64,000 nucleotides of DNA, taken from assembly GCF_002261185.1 (NCBI RefSeq), contig NZ_NEVQ01000012.1, forward strand, positions 1 through 64,000, read 5' to 3'. This DNA comes from Bordetella genomosp. 4. Its GTDB lineage: Bacteria > Pseudomonadota > Gammaproteobacteria > Burkholderiales > Burkholderiaceae_B. The translations under genes were made by a program, and so were the position numbers. Shown here piece after piece: positions 24,743 to 34,874 of this stretch; position 1 is the first letter of the stretch, and each line of letters starts with the position of its first letter. The notes beneath the pieces are model-generated. The model saw only the letters and a list, made by a program, of their open reading frames with translations, was not told where the DNA came from and did not search any database.

Positions 24743-26053
24743 ATGAATCTGTCTGACAAAAAAGCCACTCTATCGTTCTCGGACGGCGCCGCGCCGATCG
24801 AGTTCCCTGTCTACAAGGGCACGGTTGGCCCGGACGTCATCGACATCCGCAAGCTGTACGGCCAAACGGGCATGTTCACGTTCGACCCCGGCTTTATGTC
24901 GACGGCGGCGTGCGAGTCCGGTATCACCTACATCGACGGTGACAAGGGCGAATTGCTGTATCGCGGCTATCCCATCGAACAGTTGGCGGTGAATTGCGAT
25001 TTCCTCGACATCTGCTATCTGATCCTGAACGGCGAGCTGCCCAACAAAGATCAAAAAACCGACTTCGATTCGCAGGTCACGAACCACACCCTGGTAAACG
25101 AACAGCTGCATTTCTTCCTGCGCGGCTTCCGTCGCGATGCTCACCCGATGGCTGTGTTGACCGGCCTGGTGGGCGCGCTGTCGGCGTTCTACCATGACTC
25201 GACCGACATCACGAATCCTCAGCACCGTCACATCTCGGCCATCCGTTTGATCGCCAAGATGCCGACGCTGGTCGCGATGGCGTACAAATACTCGGTCGGC
25301 CAACCGTTCATCTACCCGCAGAACAATCTGTCGTACACCGGCAATTTCCTGCGCATGATGTTTGCCACGCCGTGCGAAGAGTACAAGGTCAACGAAGTCG
25401 TCGAACGCGCTCTGGATCGTATCTTTATCCTGCACGCTGACCACGAACAGAACGCATCGACCTCGACCGTGCGTCTGTGCGGTTCGTCGGGCACCAACCC
25501 GTTCGCTGCGATCTCCGCTGGCGTAGCTTGCTTGTGGGGCCCGGCTCACGGCGGCGCCAACGAAGCTTGCCTGCAAATGCTCGAGGAACTGCAAGCCAAC
25601 GGCGGCGTGGCCAAGGTCGGCGAGTTCATGGAAAAGGTCAAGGACAAGAACTCGGGCGTGCGCCTGATGGGCTTTGGCCACCGTGTCTACAAGAACTACG
25701 ATCCGCGCGCCAAGCTGATGCAAGAAACTTGCAAAGAGGTGCTGCAATCGCTGGGTCTGGAAAACGATCCGCTGTTCAAGCTGGCCATGGAACTCGAGCG
25801 TATCGCTCTGGAAGACGACTACTTCGTGCAGCGCAAGCTCTACCCGAACGTGGACTTCTACTCGGGTATCGTGCAACGCGCCATTGGCATCCCGACCTCG
25901 CTGTTCACGGCCATCTTCGCATTGGCTCGTACGGTGGGCTGGATCGCTCAGTGGAACGAAATGTTGTCGGATCCCGATTACAAGATCGGCCGTCCGCGTC
26001 AGCTGTTCACCGGTTCGGTCACGCGCGACGTGCCGTCGATGGACAAGCGTTAA
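24743..26053 (+). CDS. gltA: Citrate synthase
   Basis: The 436-residue hexameric-type enzyme condenses acetyl-CoA and oxaloacetate. Motifs include [37 protein letters not shown] and [17 protein letters not shown] with the catalytic His. GAGGA lies eight bases before ATG 24743, which favours this start over a GTG at 24728. It closes the sdh cluster and is followed by an intrinsic terminator. It is distinct from prpC at 16416-17621. Confidence 0.96.
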   Translation: MNLSDKKATLSFSDGAAPIEFPVYKGTVGPDVIDIRKLYGQTGMFTFDPGFMSTAACESGITYIDGDKGELLYRGYPIEQLAVNCDFLDICYLILNGELPNKDQKTDFDSQVTNHTLVNEQLHFFLRGFRRDAHPMAVLTGLVGALSAFYHDSTDITNPQHRHISAIRLIAKMPTLVAMAYKYSVGQPFIYPQNNLSYTGNFLRMMFATPCEEYKVNEVVERALDRIFILHADHEQNASTSTVRLCGSSGTNPFAAISAGVACLWGPAHGGANEACLQMLEELQANGGVAKVGEFMEKVKDKNSGVRLMGFGHRVYKNYDPRAKLMQETCKEVLQSLGLENDPLFKLAMELERIALEDDYFVQRKLYPNVDFYSGIVQRAIGIPTSLFTAIFALARTVGWIAQWNEMLSDPDYKIGRPRQLFTGSVTRDVPSMDKR

Positions 26054-26103
26054 TTCGTCATATGGCGCCGCCTCTTTGCGGGGCGGTTTGCTGGTGATGA
26101 GAG

Positions 26104-26136
26104 AAAGCCACGTGTCTTTGGATGCGTGGCTTTTTT
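26104..26136. terminator. Shared terminator of gltA and kdpE
   Basis: AAAGCCACG (26104-26112) pairs with CGTGGCTTT (26125-26133), with a T run on the plus strand. On the minus strand the stem is followed by CTCTC. It lies between the convergent gltA and kdpE genes and probably serves mainly gltA. Confidence 0.75.
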
Positions 26137-26154
26137 GTTATGCGGCTTTGGCCG

Positions 26155-26880
26155 CTATGATTTTTGCTGATCGATGAATCTCAGGCCTACGCCCGGCTCG
26201 GTGACGATGTAGCGCGGAGCCAGGGCGTTGTCGCCGAGTTTGTGCCGGAGTTTGCCGACGAGGATGCGCAGGTAGTGGGTGTCTTCGGTGTGCGTCGGGC
26301 CCCATATTTCCCGCAGGATTTGCGTCTGGGTGATCAGCCGGCCGGGCTGCCGGGCGAGCATGGTCAGGAGTGCAAATTCCTTGCGCGTGAGGGTGATGTT
26401 CTGCTCGTCGAGACGGACTTCGCGTCGAACCCAATCGATGCGCAGATGGCCATCGTCGTATGCTGTGCTGTCATCCGTGTTTGCTCCCGCCATGCGCAGA
26501 AAAGCGCGGATGCGGGCCATCAGTTCTTCGATGCCAAAGGGTTTGGTGACGTAGTCGTTGGCGCCTGCGTCCAGCAGGGATACTTTCTGGTCCTCGCTGG
26601 ATCGCACTGTCAGCACGATGACCGGGACGTTGGACCACTGCCGCAGTTCTCTGAGTACCTCGCTGCCGTCCATATCGGGCAGGCCCAGGTCTAGAACAAT
26701 GAGGTCTGCGCCTTTGCTGGCCAGTAATGTCAATCCTTCATGGCCGGCCTCTGCCAATAATGTCTGGTAACCCTGCGCCCGCAGGCTGATATCGACAAAC
26801 TTGCGAATCTGCGGCTCATCGTCGATGACGAGAATGCGGGCGGGTGATGTTCCTGCGTTCTCTTCATGAGGTTGTTTCAT
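26155..26880 (-). CDS. kdpE: Response regulator KdpE
   Basis: The 241-residue OmpR-type regulator activates the kdp potassium-uptake genes. The receiver domain shows the acidic pair ILVIDDEP near residue 20, the phosphorylated Asp64 in LIVLDLGLPDMDG and Lys113 in DYVTKPFG. The C-terminal winged helix is visible as LTRKEFALLTMLARQPGRLI and EDTHYLRILVGKLRHKLGD. It overlaps kdpD by 17 bases, so the two are coupled. Confidence 0.95.
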   Translation of the reverse strand: MKQPHEENAGTSPARILVIDDEPQIRKFVDISLRAQGYQTLLAEAGHEGLTLLASKGADLIVLDLGLPDMDGSEVLRELRQWSNVPVIVLTVRSSEDQKVSLLDAGANDYVTKPFGIEELMARIRAFLRMAGANTDDSTAYDDGHLRIDWVRREVRLDEQNITLTRKEFALLTMLARQPGRLITQTQILREIWGPTHTEDTHYLRILVGKLRHKLGDNALAPRYIVTEPGVGLRFIDQQKS

Positions 26881-29608
26881 CTTCTTTGGCTTCCTGGCCC
26901 GGGGACTCGCCCCAAGGCAAGATCAATCGGATCGTTGTGCCGCGATGTTGCGGGCCTGGCAGAGCCTGAACGCTGCCCATGTGAGCGCCTACGATACCCT
27001 GAACGATCGTCAATCCCAAGCCCGTGCCCTGTTTGCCTCGATCACCGCGTTCGACGCTATAAAACATATCGAAAATGGATTTTCGCTCTGTTTCCGGAAT
27101 GCCAGGACCTCGATCGGAGATGTCGATCTGCGCGTGATCCGTATCCAGGCGTTGGACTTGAATTCGTATAGGTTCGCCGGGAGGGGAAAATTTGGCCGCG
27201 TTCTCCATGACATTGAACAGGGCTTGCTCAATGAGTGCCGGGTGTACGTGGATAGGTGGCAAATCGGACGGGATGTCGTGGTCGATGCGTACCGTAGGGC
27301 TATATCGTTGTAACCGCTGACAGGCCGAGCCGACCAGTTCGTCAATACCGATCCAGTCCCTTTTCAGGCTCAGGCCCTGATGTCCCAACCGGGTCATATC
27401 GAGCAGGTTCTGGATATAGCGATCCAGGCGTTCGCCTTCCACCTGTATGGTTTCGAGCAAGGCCTTTTGATCGTCCTGATCCATATTGCTGCCATAGCGC
27501 ATCAGGCTGTCCGCGGCGCCTATCATGGATGACAAGGGTGATCTCAGATCGTGTGACACCGACGATAACAGAGCTGATCGCAACCGTTCGGTTTCTCCCG
27601 TAACGCGTGCCGATTCCAGTGCGGATACCAGATTCGTACGCAGCGCTGCCTGGCCGATGTCTTCCACCATGCTTTCGGCCAGTCGCCTTTGCTCGAAAGA
27701 AAGGCGTTTTTCATTCGAGGGAAATTTCAGGCCCACAACGCCGAAAGTTTCCTGGTCGGAGCGTATCGGCAGGAACCACCATGGGCAGTGGCTCAGCGTA
27801 TCGGTATAGCGGCCGCTAGGCTGGCCGTGCTCCCGTGTCCAATCGGCGGCGGTCATGTCCTTTTCCGTCAGTTGACCGGCAGGGGACACTGGACCCGTTT
27901 CCCCGTTGATTTGCATCCATGTCTCGGCTCGTAATGTCGATTGCAGCGCCGTCGTGCCTGCGGTGATCACTTCTCCAAGATCGGCTGCTTTGGTGAGCCG
28001 GCGTCCCAGCATTTGCATGGCTGTGGCGTGGATGTTGGCGGCTCGCAATGCGATCACCTGAGCCCGTAATCGCGATGCCAGACGGCCTGCAATCAGCGCG
28101 GCGGCGAGGAACAGCATGACGGTCGCCACACCGCGATGTGCGCCGATCAGCAACGTGAATCGAGGTTCGATAAAGAAAAAATCGTAAGCCAGAAAGCAGA
28201 GCAAGGCGGTGATGACGGCGGGCACCATGCGCGTGCGCGATGCGACCCAGATCACGGCCACGAGAAACACCAATGACAAATCCTGCAAGCCCAGGAAACG
28301 CTCTGCCAGTGTCGCGACGCCTACTGCTCCTACGCTGGTCAGTACGGCAAGCAGAGATTCCCGCCACAGCAGGCCTTTGCTGTTGATGCGGGACCTCCAG
28401 AACGATTTTTGTTTGGCGTGTGGCGTACTGATGATGGTCAGTTCGTAACGGACGCCGCGCTGCAGGAGCTGTTGCGTCAGTGTTCGATTGAAAATCCGTG
28501 CAATAGGACGTTCGCGGGTACGTCCGATCACGATCGATCGGGCGCCACGTGCGGCAGCCGCGTCCAGCAGTGCCTGGATGATGTCGCTGTTGTGGAGGAT
28601 CTCGGCTTCTCCTCCCAGCGTCCGTGCCAGCGCAAAGGCTTTGTCTATCTCCAGCAGACGTTGTTGCTCTGCACGGGCGGCCGTTCTCGCTGTCGTTTCC
28701 AGTGATTCATCGCGGCGTTTGGCGGGCACTGTCGCTTCAGCTGCCGTGCCGGTCTCTACCGTGACGACCGACCATGGCGCCCCGCGCCGTTCGGCAATGC
28801 GTGCACCTGCGCGCACCAGATATTCCGATTGCCCTTTGCCATCGATGGCAATCAGCACATGATGCTGGATGGCCAGTGCCCCCAGGCCGCGCGCCGCACG
28901 CGTCTCGCGCAGGTCAGCATCAACGTGCGCAGCCACGGTCTGCATTGCCAGCTCGCGCAGCGCCGTGAGGTTGGACGGAGAGAAGAAGGCTTGCAAGGCG
29001 CGGGCGGCTTGCTCGGGTAAATACACCTTGCCTTGATTCAGCCGTTCGATCAGCTCGCGCGCAGGCAGATCGACCAGACGAATGTCGCGCAGATGTTCGA
29101 AAACCGCATCGGGAACGGTCTCGCTGACGCGAATGCCGGTAATCTGGTGCACCACATCGTTCAAGCTTTCCAGGTGCTGGATGTTGACGGTGGTGTACAC
29201 GTCGATGCCGGCGTTCAACAGCTCCACGACGTCTTGCCAGCGCCGTTCGTGGCGGCTGCCGGGGACGTTGCGATGGGCCAGTTCATCCACGAGGGCAATG
29301 GCGGGCTGGCGGGCCAGGAGCCCGTCCAGATCCATCTCCTCCAGTTGTCGGCCTTGATAGTCCAGCAGTTTTCGCGGCTGTATCGGCAGTCCTGCGACGA
29401 GGGCCTGGGTTTCGCTGCGGCCATGCGTTTCGACAATCCCGATCACGATGTCCGCGCCCTGGCGGTGCAGTTCGTGTGCACGCGTCAGCATGGCGTAGGT
29501 TTTGCCGACACCGGGTGCTGCACCCAAAAAAACGGTCAACCGGCCAGCTGCCTGGCGGTTGAGTTCGCCCAGCAGGGCGTTGGCTTGTTCAGTCTGTTTG
29601 GCGCTCAT
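26864..29608 (-). CDS. kdpD: Osmosensitive K+ channel sensor kinase KdpD
   Basis: The 914-residue kinase senses low K+ or osmotic stress and phosphorylates KdpE. The N-terminal KdpD domain has the ATP-binding loop FLGAAPGVGKTYAM (about residues 27-40). A universal-stress-like domain follows (residues about 250-380). A four-helix membrane region lies near 410-510 (LSLVFLVAVIWVASRTRMVP), then a GAF-like region. The histidine kinase core has phospho-accepting His686 in SSVSHDLRSPLSSM, the N box NVMENAAKFSPPGE and GQ-loop GTGLGLTIVQGIVGAH. It is 121 bases downstream of kdpC and the open frame starts at a Met with family sequence. Confidence 0.95.
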   Translation of the reverse strand: MSAKQTEQANALLGELNRQAAGRLTVFLGAAPGVGKTYAMLTRAHELHRQGADIVIGIVETHGRSETQALVAGLPIQPRKLLDYQGRQLEEMDLDGLLARQPAIALVDELAHRNVPGSRHERRWQDVVELLNAGIDVYTTVNIQHLESLNDVVHQITGIRVSETVPDAVFEHLRDIRLVDLPARELIERLNQGKVYLPEQAARALQAFFSPSNLTALRELAMQTVAAHVDADLRETRAARGLGALAIQHHVLIAIDGKGQSEYLVRAGARIAERRGAPWSVVTVETGTAAEATVPAKRRDESLETTARTAARAEQQRLLEIDKAFALARTLGGEAEILHNSDIIQALLDAAAARGARSIVIGRTRERPIARIFNRTLTQQLLQRGVRYELTIISTPHAKQKSFWRSRINSKGLLWRESLLAVLTSVGAVGVATLAERFLGLQDLSLVFLVAVIWVASRTRMVPAVITALLCFLAYDFFFIEPRFTLLIGAHRGVATVMLFLAAALIAGRLASRLRAQVIALRAANIHATAMQMLGRRLTKAADLGEVITAGTTALQSTLRAETWMQINGETGPVSPAGQLTEKDMTAADWTREHGQPSGRYTDTLSHCPWWFLPIRSDQETFGVVGLKFPSNEKRLSFEQRRLAESMVEDIGQAALRTNLVSALESARVTGETERLRSALLSSVSHDLRSPLSSMIGAADSLMRYGSNMDQDDQKALLETIQVEGERLDRYIQNLLDMTRLGHQGLSLKRDWIGIDELVGSACQRLQRYSPTVRIDHDIPSDLPPIHVHPALIEQALFNVMENAAKFSPPGEPIRIQVQRLDTDHAQIDISDRGPGIPETERKSIFDMFYSVERGDRGKQGTGLGLTIVQGIVGAHMGSVQALPGPQHRGTTIRLILPWGESPGQEAKEDETTS

Positions 29609-29729
29609 GGATCACGGGGCACTCACAGTCTCGTCTTGGGCCTATTCTCGCACTTAGTGGGGGGTTATAACCACACGGCAGCATCGTCGACGCGACGTCA
29701 GCGTGGCCCATGGCTGCCGCGCTATATCG

Positions 29730-30359
29730 TTAACGCAACGTTTTTGTCCCGACTGCATCCAATGCCAGATTCAATTGCAGGACATTAACTCGCGGCTGCC
29801 CGAACACGCCCCATTGTTTTGCCTCGGTGTGTTGCGCCAGCAGATTGGCGATCTCGTCGCGCGGCACCCCTCGGGCGCGGGCGATGCGATCCACCTGAAT
29901 AGCGGCGCTCGCCGCAGTGATATGCGGATCAATGCCTGCGCCAGATTGCGTGAATAGATCACCCGGCACCGAGAGCCGGTCCACGCCTTCGCGTTGCGCG
30001 ATAGCGGCGCGAGTGTCTTCCAGACGTTTGCGCAAGTCCGGGTTGGTGCGGGCCTGATTGCTGCCCGCCAGAGCTGTCGGATCGTAATTGCTGGCCGACG
30101 GGCGAGGATGGAAATACATGTCGCTGATGAACGGTTGTGCCACCAGTGCGGATCCAATGACTTTGCCGTCACGTTCGATCAGGCTGCCATTGGCAGTGTG
30201 CGGGAACAGGGCTTGGCCAATGCCTACGCCAGCCAGCGAGTAGAGGAATCCGAATCCCGACAACGTGATGAACGTCAGGGCAATGGCGCCGCGCACAATA
30301 CTCGTGCGGCATTGAGCGGTGAATGTGCCGTGCGTAGTAGCAGTTGTAATAGCTGTCAT
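29730..30359 (-). CDS. kdpC: K+-transporting ATPase subunit KdpC
   Basis: The 209-residue subunit stabilises the KdpAB complex. It has one N-terminal membrane segment (AIALTFITLSGFGFLYSL, about residues 25-43) and a periplasmic-type domain with family motifs GSALVAQPFISDMYFHPRPS, SGAGIDPHITAASAAIQ and an Asn/Leu-rich end VNVLQLNLALDA. It lies ten bases after kdpB. Confidence 0.94.
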   Translation of the reverse strand: MTAITTATTHGTFTAQCRTSIVRGAIALTFITLSGFGFLYSLAGVGIGQALFPHTANGSLIERDGKVIGSALVAQPFISDMYFHPRPSASNYDPTALAGSNQARTNPDLRKRLEDTRAAIAQREGVDRLSVPGDLFTQSGAGIDPHITAASAAIQVDRIARARGVPRDEIANLLAQHTEAKQWGVFGQPRVNVLQLNLALDAVGTKTLR

Positions 30360-30369
30360 GGCTGTTGTC

Positions 30370-32412
30370 TCAGATACTGAATAGCGTCGATAACATCAAG
30401 TCGATGAGTTTTATCCCGGCGAACGGGAGCAGCACGCCACCCACGCCGTATACCAGCATGTTGTTGCGCAAGAGCGCCGTTGCGCTCGCAGGCTTGAAAC
30501 GCACGCCGCGCAAGGCCAGCGGGATCAGCAGCGGGATGATGATGGCGTTGAAAATCAACGCCGACAGCACCGCGCTCGTCGGGCTGGACAGTTGCATGAT
30601 GTTCAATGCCGCCATTTGTGGAATCGATGCAGCGAATAGCGCGGGCAGGATGGCAAAGTATTTGGAGACGTCATTCGCCAAGGAAAACGTCGTCAATGCG
30701 CCGCGCGTAATGAGCTGCTGCTTGCCGATTTCGACCACGGCAAGCAGCTTGGCTGGATCGGAATCCAGATCCACCATGTTGCCTGCCTCTTTTGCCGCCT
30801 GCGTTCCGGAATTCATCGCCAATCCGACGTCGGCCTGGGCCAAGGCGGGCGCATCGTTGGTGCCGTCACCGACCATCGCCACTAACCTGCCATCCATTTG
30901 TTCAGCGCGAATGCGGGCTAGTTTGTCCTCCGGTTTGGCCTGTGCAATATAGTCATCGACACCGGCTTCGGCCGCGATGCTCGCCGCAGTCAGCGGGTTG
31001 TCTCCCGTGATCATGACGGTCTTGATACCCATTGCACGCAGGCGGGCAAAGCGTTCCTTGATGCCGTGCTTGATCACATCGGATAGCTCGATGACACCCA
31101 GTATGGTGTTGTCGTCGCATACGACCAGCGGCGTTGCGCCTTTGCGTGCGACATCGGCGACTCGTGTCTGCAAGGCCGCCGGGACGTTGCCGCCGTGCAT
31201 TTGCACATACCCGGCGATCGCATCAATAGCGCCTTTACGGATGATGCGTCCGTTTGGCAGATCGACACCCGACATTCTGGTCTGGGCGGAAAACGGCACG
31301 AACTGCGCGCCTTTGGGAGCATCGCCGAGGCCGCCTTGGCTGAGGGCCAGTTTGACGATGGATTTGCCTTCTGGCGTAGGATCGGCGAGCGAGGCCAGCC
31401 ACGCTGTCTGGCGCAGTTGCAGTTCGTCGATGCCCGCCAATGCATGAAAGGCGGTCGCTTGCCGGTCGCCGAGCGTGATGGTGCCGGTCTTGTCCAAGAG
31501 CAGGACATCGACGTCACCTGCGATCTCCACGGCCTTGCCGGATTTGGCCAGTACATTGGCTTTGAGTGCGCGATTCATGCCTGCGATGCCAATGGCGGGA
31601 AGGAGGCCGCCGATCGTAGTGGGAATCAGGCACACCAGCAATGCAACCAGCAGAACGACGTCTGTCTGGATGCCTACGAAGTTGCCAATAAAGGGCAGCG
31701 TGATGACCACGATCAGAAACGTCAGAGTCATGACTGCCAGCAGCAGACCCAGCGCGATCTCATTGGGCGTTTTTTGCCGGCTGGAACCTTCGACCAAGGC
31801 GATCATGCGATCGAGAAAACTATTGCCTGGCTCGGCGGTAATGCGCACGATGATGCGGTCCGACAACACCTTGGTGCCGCCGATCACACCGGAGCGGTCC
31901 GTACCGGCTTCGCGCAGGACCGGTGCGGACTCACCCGTGATGGCGGATTCGTTGATGGATGCCAGTCCTTCGATGATCTCGCCATCTGCAGGGATCAATT
32001 GACCTTCCTGTACGACGACTTGGTCATCGGGACGCAGATCTGCTGCGGGAACAATGCTCGTGTTGCCCGTCTGATCCAGGCGATGCGCCACCAGGTCTTT
32101 GCGGGCGCGGCGCAATGCAGCGGCTTGGCCACGGCCACGTGCCTCAGCCACGGCTTCGGCGAAATTCGCGAATAGCACAGTGATGAATAGCACCGCCGTG
32201 ACGGCCCATCCAAATCCGGCGTGGGTCCAGCCTGATAGCGCCGCAATCGCTGTCAGGAGTGTTCCGGCCCAGACAACCGCCATGACGGGATTTTTCAAGA
32301 CATGGTGCGGCGCCAGTTTGATAAACGAATCGATGAGTGCGGCTTTCAGCGGAGACTCCACGTTGACGCTATCGGTGTGGTGCTCTATTTGCGCAGTATG
32401 CATGGCGTTCAT
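30370..32412 (-). CDS. kdpB: K+-transporting ATPase catalytic subunit KdpB
   Basis: The 680-residue P-type ATPase powers K+ import. The phosphorylated residue is Asp307 in [13 protein letters not shown]. The actuator loop TGES is at 159-162, and [20 protein letters not shown] is the hinge motif. Membrane helices are visible at 45-62, 65-85, 222-245 and 252-275, with more at the C-terminus. AAGGAAA precedes the Met at 32412. The frame stays open 89 residues upstream inside kdpA, but that part is antisense-like noise. Confidence 0.95.
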   Translation of the reverse strand: MNAMHTAQIEHHTDSVNVESPLKAALIDSFIKLAPHHVLKNPVMAVVWAGTLLTAIAALSGWTHAGFGWAVTAVLFITVLFANFAEAVAEARGRGQAAALRRARKDLVAHRLDQTGNTSIVPAADLRPDDQVVVQEGQLIPADGEIIEGLASINESAITGESAPVLREAGTDRSGVIGGTKVLSDRIIVRITAEPGNSFLDRMIALVEGSSRQKTPNEIALGLLLAVMTLTFLIVVITLPFIGNFVGIQTDVVLLVALLVCLIPTTIGGLLPAIGIAGMNRALKANVLAKSGKAVEIAGDVDVLLLDKTGTITLGDRQATAFHALAGIDELQLRQTAWLASLADPTPEGKSIVKLALSQGGLGDAPKGAQFVPFSAQTRMSGVDLPNGRIIRKGAIDAIAGYVQMHGGNVPAALQTRVADVARKGATPLVVCDDNTILGVIELSDVIKHGIKERFARLRAMGIKTVMITGDNPLTAASIAAEAGVDDYIAQAKPEDKLARIRAEQMDGRLVAMVGDGTNDAPALAQADVGLAMNSGTQAAKEAGNMVDLDSDPAKLLAVVEIGKQQLITRGALTTFSLANDVSKYFAILPALFAASIPQMAALNIMQLSSPTSAVLSALIFNAIIIPLLIPLALRGVRFKPASATALLRNNMLVYGVGGVLLPFAGIKLIDLMLSTLFSI

Positions 32413-32423
32413 TTCGGTTTCCT

Positions 32424-34148
32424 TTATCGGGCGAGCAGCGACATCAACGACAGGTGATCCGCAACAGGCCCCAGCACCAGCACGGGCATGAACTGCAGCA
32501 GCGTGAGAATGATGACAATGCCGATCAAAGTGAGCGCGAAGGTCGGCGTTTCTATTTGCAGGGTGCCGGGGCCTTCGGCTGCCCGCCGCTTGCGCGCGAG
32601 CATGGCGGCGATGGCCAGGGGAATAATCAGAGCAGGGTATCGTCCGGCGGCCAGCACGATGGCGCAGGTGACGTTCCACCAGGGTGTGGCGTCTGCCAGC
32701 CCTTCGAATCCTGAGCCGTTGTTGGCGAACGCGGATACGTACTCATAGAACACCTGACTGATGCCATGGAATCCTGGGTTGGAGTTTCCGGTCAACGCAG
32801 GTATTGCGAGCGTCACTGCGGTAAAGGCCAGGATGACTAACGGCTGCCATACCACCAGGATGCCCAGAAGCTTGACTTCGGGACCTTCGATCTTGCGCCC
32901 GAACAGCTCTGGCGTGCGGCCCGTCATCAGGCCTGCGAGAAAGACGCTCAGCAGCAGATACACGATGAATTGCTGCAGGCCGCAGCCTATGCCGCCCCAA
33001 ATGGCATTGATCAGCATGTTCACCATGGCGACCATGCCTGTCAGCGGCGCGGCAGAGTCCAGCATCATGTTGACAGAACCGTTGTTGACCTGTGTCGTCG
33101 CAGCCGCCCATAGCGCCGAGGCATCGGTGCCCAAGCGGACTTCCTTGCCCTCCATCACTGCGATATCGGCCGTGGTGTGGGATCCGTTCTCGGACCATAA
33201 TGCCAGACCGCTGGAGATTACGGACAAGGTCAGCATCGTGCCAAAAACCATTGCGCCAAATTTGCGGCGGCCGGTGAAAGGCGAAATCATGAAAATGACG
33301 GCAACCGGAATCAAAGTGATGCCCAGCATTTCCAGGAAATTCGATAACGGTGTGGGATTTTCCAGCGGCGTTGCGCTGTTGGGGCCGTACCAGCCCCCGC
33401 CGTTGCTGCCCAACTGTTTGATTGCGACCATGGGCGCGACCGGACCCACTGGGATTTTTTGTTCTGTCATCGTCGCTGGTGCGTCTATCGGCGCGGCGGT
33501 GGCCGCACCGTCCAGCGTTGCGGGCACGCCTTGCCAAGTCAGCAGCATTGACCAGATCAGGCATAACGGCAGCACGAATCGCAGGGCGGCTCGAATCACG
33601 TCGGCCCAATAGTTGCCGACATCTATCGTCGCTGCCGTGGTCTCTGTTGTATCGTCCGGCGTAGTTTTGGCCTGGCGGCCGCCGAACAGCCCACGCAGTG
33701 TGGCGGCGGCCAATGCCAGACCCATGATGGGTGTGGCCACTTGCAGGCCGACAATGCCCGTCATCTGTGAGAAATAGGAAAGCTGCGCCTGCCCGGAATA
33801 ATGCTGCTGGTTCGTGTTGGTGAGAAACGAGACCATCGTGTGCAGCGCCAGATCCCAGTTCATGTTTGGGACATGATCAGGGTTGAACGGCAGCCACGCC
33901 TGGGTCATGAAAATAACCCATACGACCAAGGCCAGAAACAGGTTGCTCACGAGAAAGGCAGCGGCGTAGCTGCGCCAGCTCATGCCCTGATCTGCGCGCG
34001 TACCGATCAAGGCATAAAGTGGCCGTTCGATCCAGTTGAACAGGATGTCGCTGCGCATGGGCGCACCACGCATGACGGCAGCGAGATAGCGGCCTAAAGG
34101 CCAGCCGAGCGCGATAAGCAGCGCCAGGAATAAGAGATACTCGGACAT
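32424..34148 (-). CDS. kdpA: K+-transporting ATPase pore subunit KdpA
   Basis: The 574-residue channel-like subunit conducts K+ into the cell. It is almost wholly hydrophobic, with the selectivity-filter type stretches [40 protein letters not shown] and [19 protein letters not shown]. It heads the kdpABC unit. I looked for the small kdpF gene that often precedes kdpA and did not find one. The AT-rich leader (34149-34298) presumably holds the KdpE-dependent promoter. The Met at 34148 starts the usual MSEYLLF sequence; a TTG five codons earlier is possible. Confidence 0.95.
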   Translation of the reverse strand: MSEYLLFLALLIALGWPLGRYLAAVMRGAPMRSDILFNWIERPLYALIGTRADQGMSWRSYAAAFLVSNLFLALVVWVIFMTQAWLPFNPDHVPNMNWDLALHTMVSFLTNTNQQHYSGQAQLSYFSQMTGIVGLQVATPIMGLALAAATLRGLFGGRQAKTTPDDTTETTAATIDVGNYWADVIRAALRFVLPLCLIWSMLLTWQGVPATLDGAATAAPIDAPATMTEQKIPVGPVAPMVAIKQLGSNGGGWYGPNSATPLENPTPLSNFLEMLGITLIPVAVIFMISPFTGRRKFGAMVFGTMLTLSVISSGLALWSENGSHTTADIAVMEGKEVRLGTDASALWAAATTQVNNGSVNMMLDSAAPLTGMVAMVNMLINAIWGGIGCGLQQFIVYLLLSVFLAGLMTGRTPELFGRKIEGPEVKLLGILVVWQPLVILAFTAVTLAIPALTGNSNPGFHGISQVFYEYVSAFANNGSGFEGLADATPWWNVTCAIVLAAGRYPALIIPLAIAAMLARKRRAAEGPGTLQIETPTFALTLIGIVIILTLLQFMPVLVLGPVADHLSLMSLLAR

Positions 34149-34298
34149 GTTTTGATTTCGCAAATAAATGGCGAAACAGCCATGCCTAAGTATTCAGCTC
34201 AGGTGCGTAAACTCTCTATTACGGAAATGCACAGGCGTATAAATTCTGCGTAAATTTTTTGCACGCATGCCTGCGACAGGCGTGCGCATGTCGGGCGA

Positions 34299-34751
34299 TT
34301 ACATGCCGATACCACGCGCCATCAACACAGCAAATAGCGGCAGCAACACTAGCAGATGGGCCTCCAGCATTACCCAGCGCCGCGCGCGTTTGACTTGCTG
34401 GGCATCGGGGACATAGCCGGGTTCGGTGCGTGCTTGTTTGTTCCACCGCAGAAAAGCCAGAGTCGGTGGGATAGAACACAGCCCGATCAAGACAAACAAG
34501 CCGATCTTGGCATGAAACCATGGATTCGGCATATAAAAGGCCGCCCCTTTGGCACCAAAGCTCAAGCGTAATAGCCCGGTAATCAGCACCGCGATTGCAC
34601 AGGCCAGGTACAAGCGGTCATACAAGGCCAATCGGCGTACAACAGAGGGAGAGATATCCGGCCGCAGCAGTACGGTCTGCGCGCTCATGGCGACGATCAA
34701 GAGAAAGATCGCGAGGTAGTGAATCCAGGCGAGCAGGGCGTCTTGCAACAT
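34299..34751 (-). CDS. DUF2214-like membrane protein
   Basis: The 150-residue protein has four hydrophobic segments (about residues 10-28, 45-62, 80-100 and 128-147) and resembles DUF2214 membrane proteins by its start MLQDALLAWIHYLAIFLLIV and the NPWFHAKIGLFVLIGLCS block. His12, His80 and other polar residues inside membrane segments are compatible with cofactor binding, but function is unknown. It superficially resembles HemJ/CopD-type four-helix proteins such as the one at 3418-3846; sequence similarity between the two is weak. It is transcribed alone on the minus strand. Confidence 0.7.
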   Translation of the reverse strand: MLQDALLAWIHYLAIFLLIVAMSAQTVLLRPDISPSVVRRLALYDRLYLACAIAVLITGLLRLSFGAKGAAFYMPNPWFHAKIGLFVLIGLCSIPPTLAFLRWNKQARTEPGYVPDAQQVKRARRWVMLEAHLLVLLPLFAVLMARGIGM

Positions 34752-34803
34752 GAATGGGCTCCGGTAATCGATGCACGTCGTGTTGGCAAGGCCTGCTAGC
34801 CAA

Positions 34804-34832
34804 CTGGCGGATCAGTGTATCTGATCCGCCAG
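34804..34832 (-). terminator. Hairpin after maeB
   Basis: CTGGCGGATCAG and CTGATCCGCCAG form a perfect 12-bp stem with a five-base loop, about 45 bases past the maeB stop. There is no T run, so termination strength is unclear. Confidence 0.5.
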
Positions 34833-34874
34833 CGGTCATACAGAGCACGCGCGAGGCGTGCTTGCGGCAAGCAA

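Noticed and set aside
24770-25876. Long open frame antisense to gltA
   Set aside because: The sense gene is certain and the antisense product has no family features.
34149-34298. kdpF upstream of kdpA
   Set aside because: The only short frame there (MAVSPFICEIK...) runs into kdpA out of frame and is not a hydrophobic 30-residue peptide.
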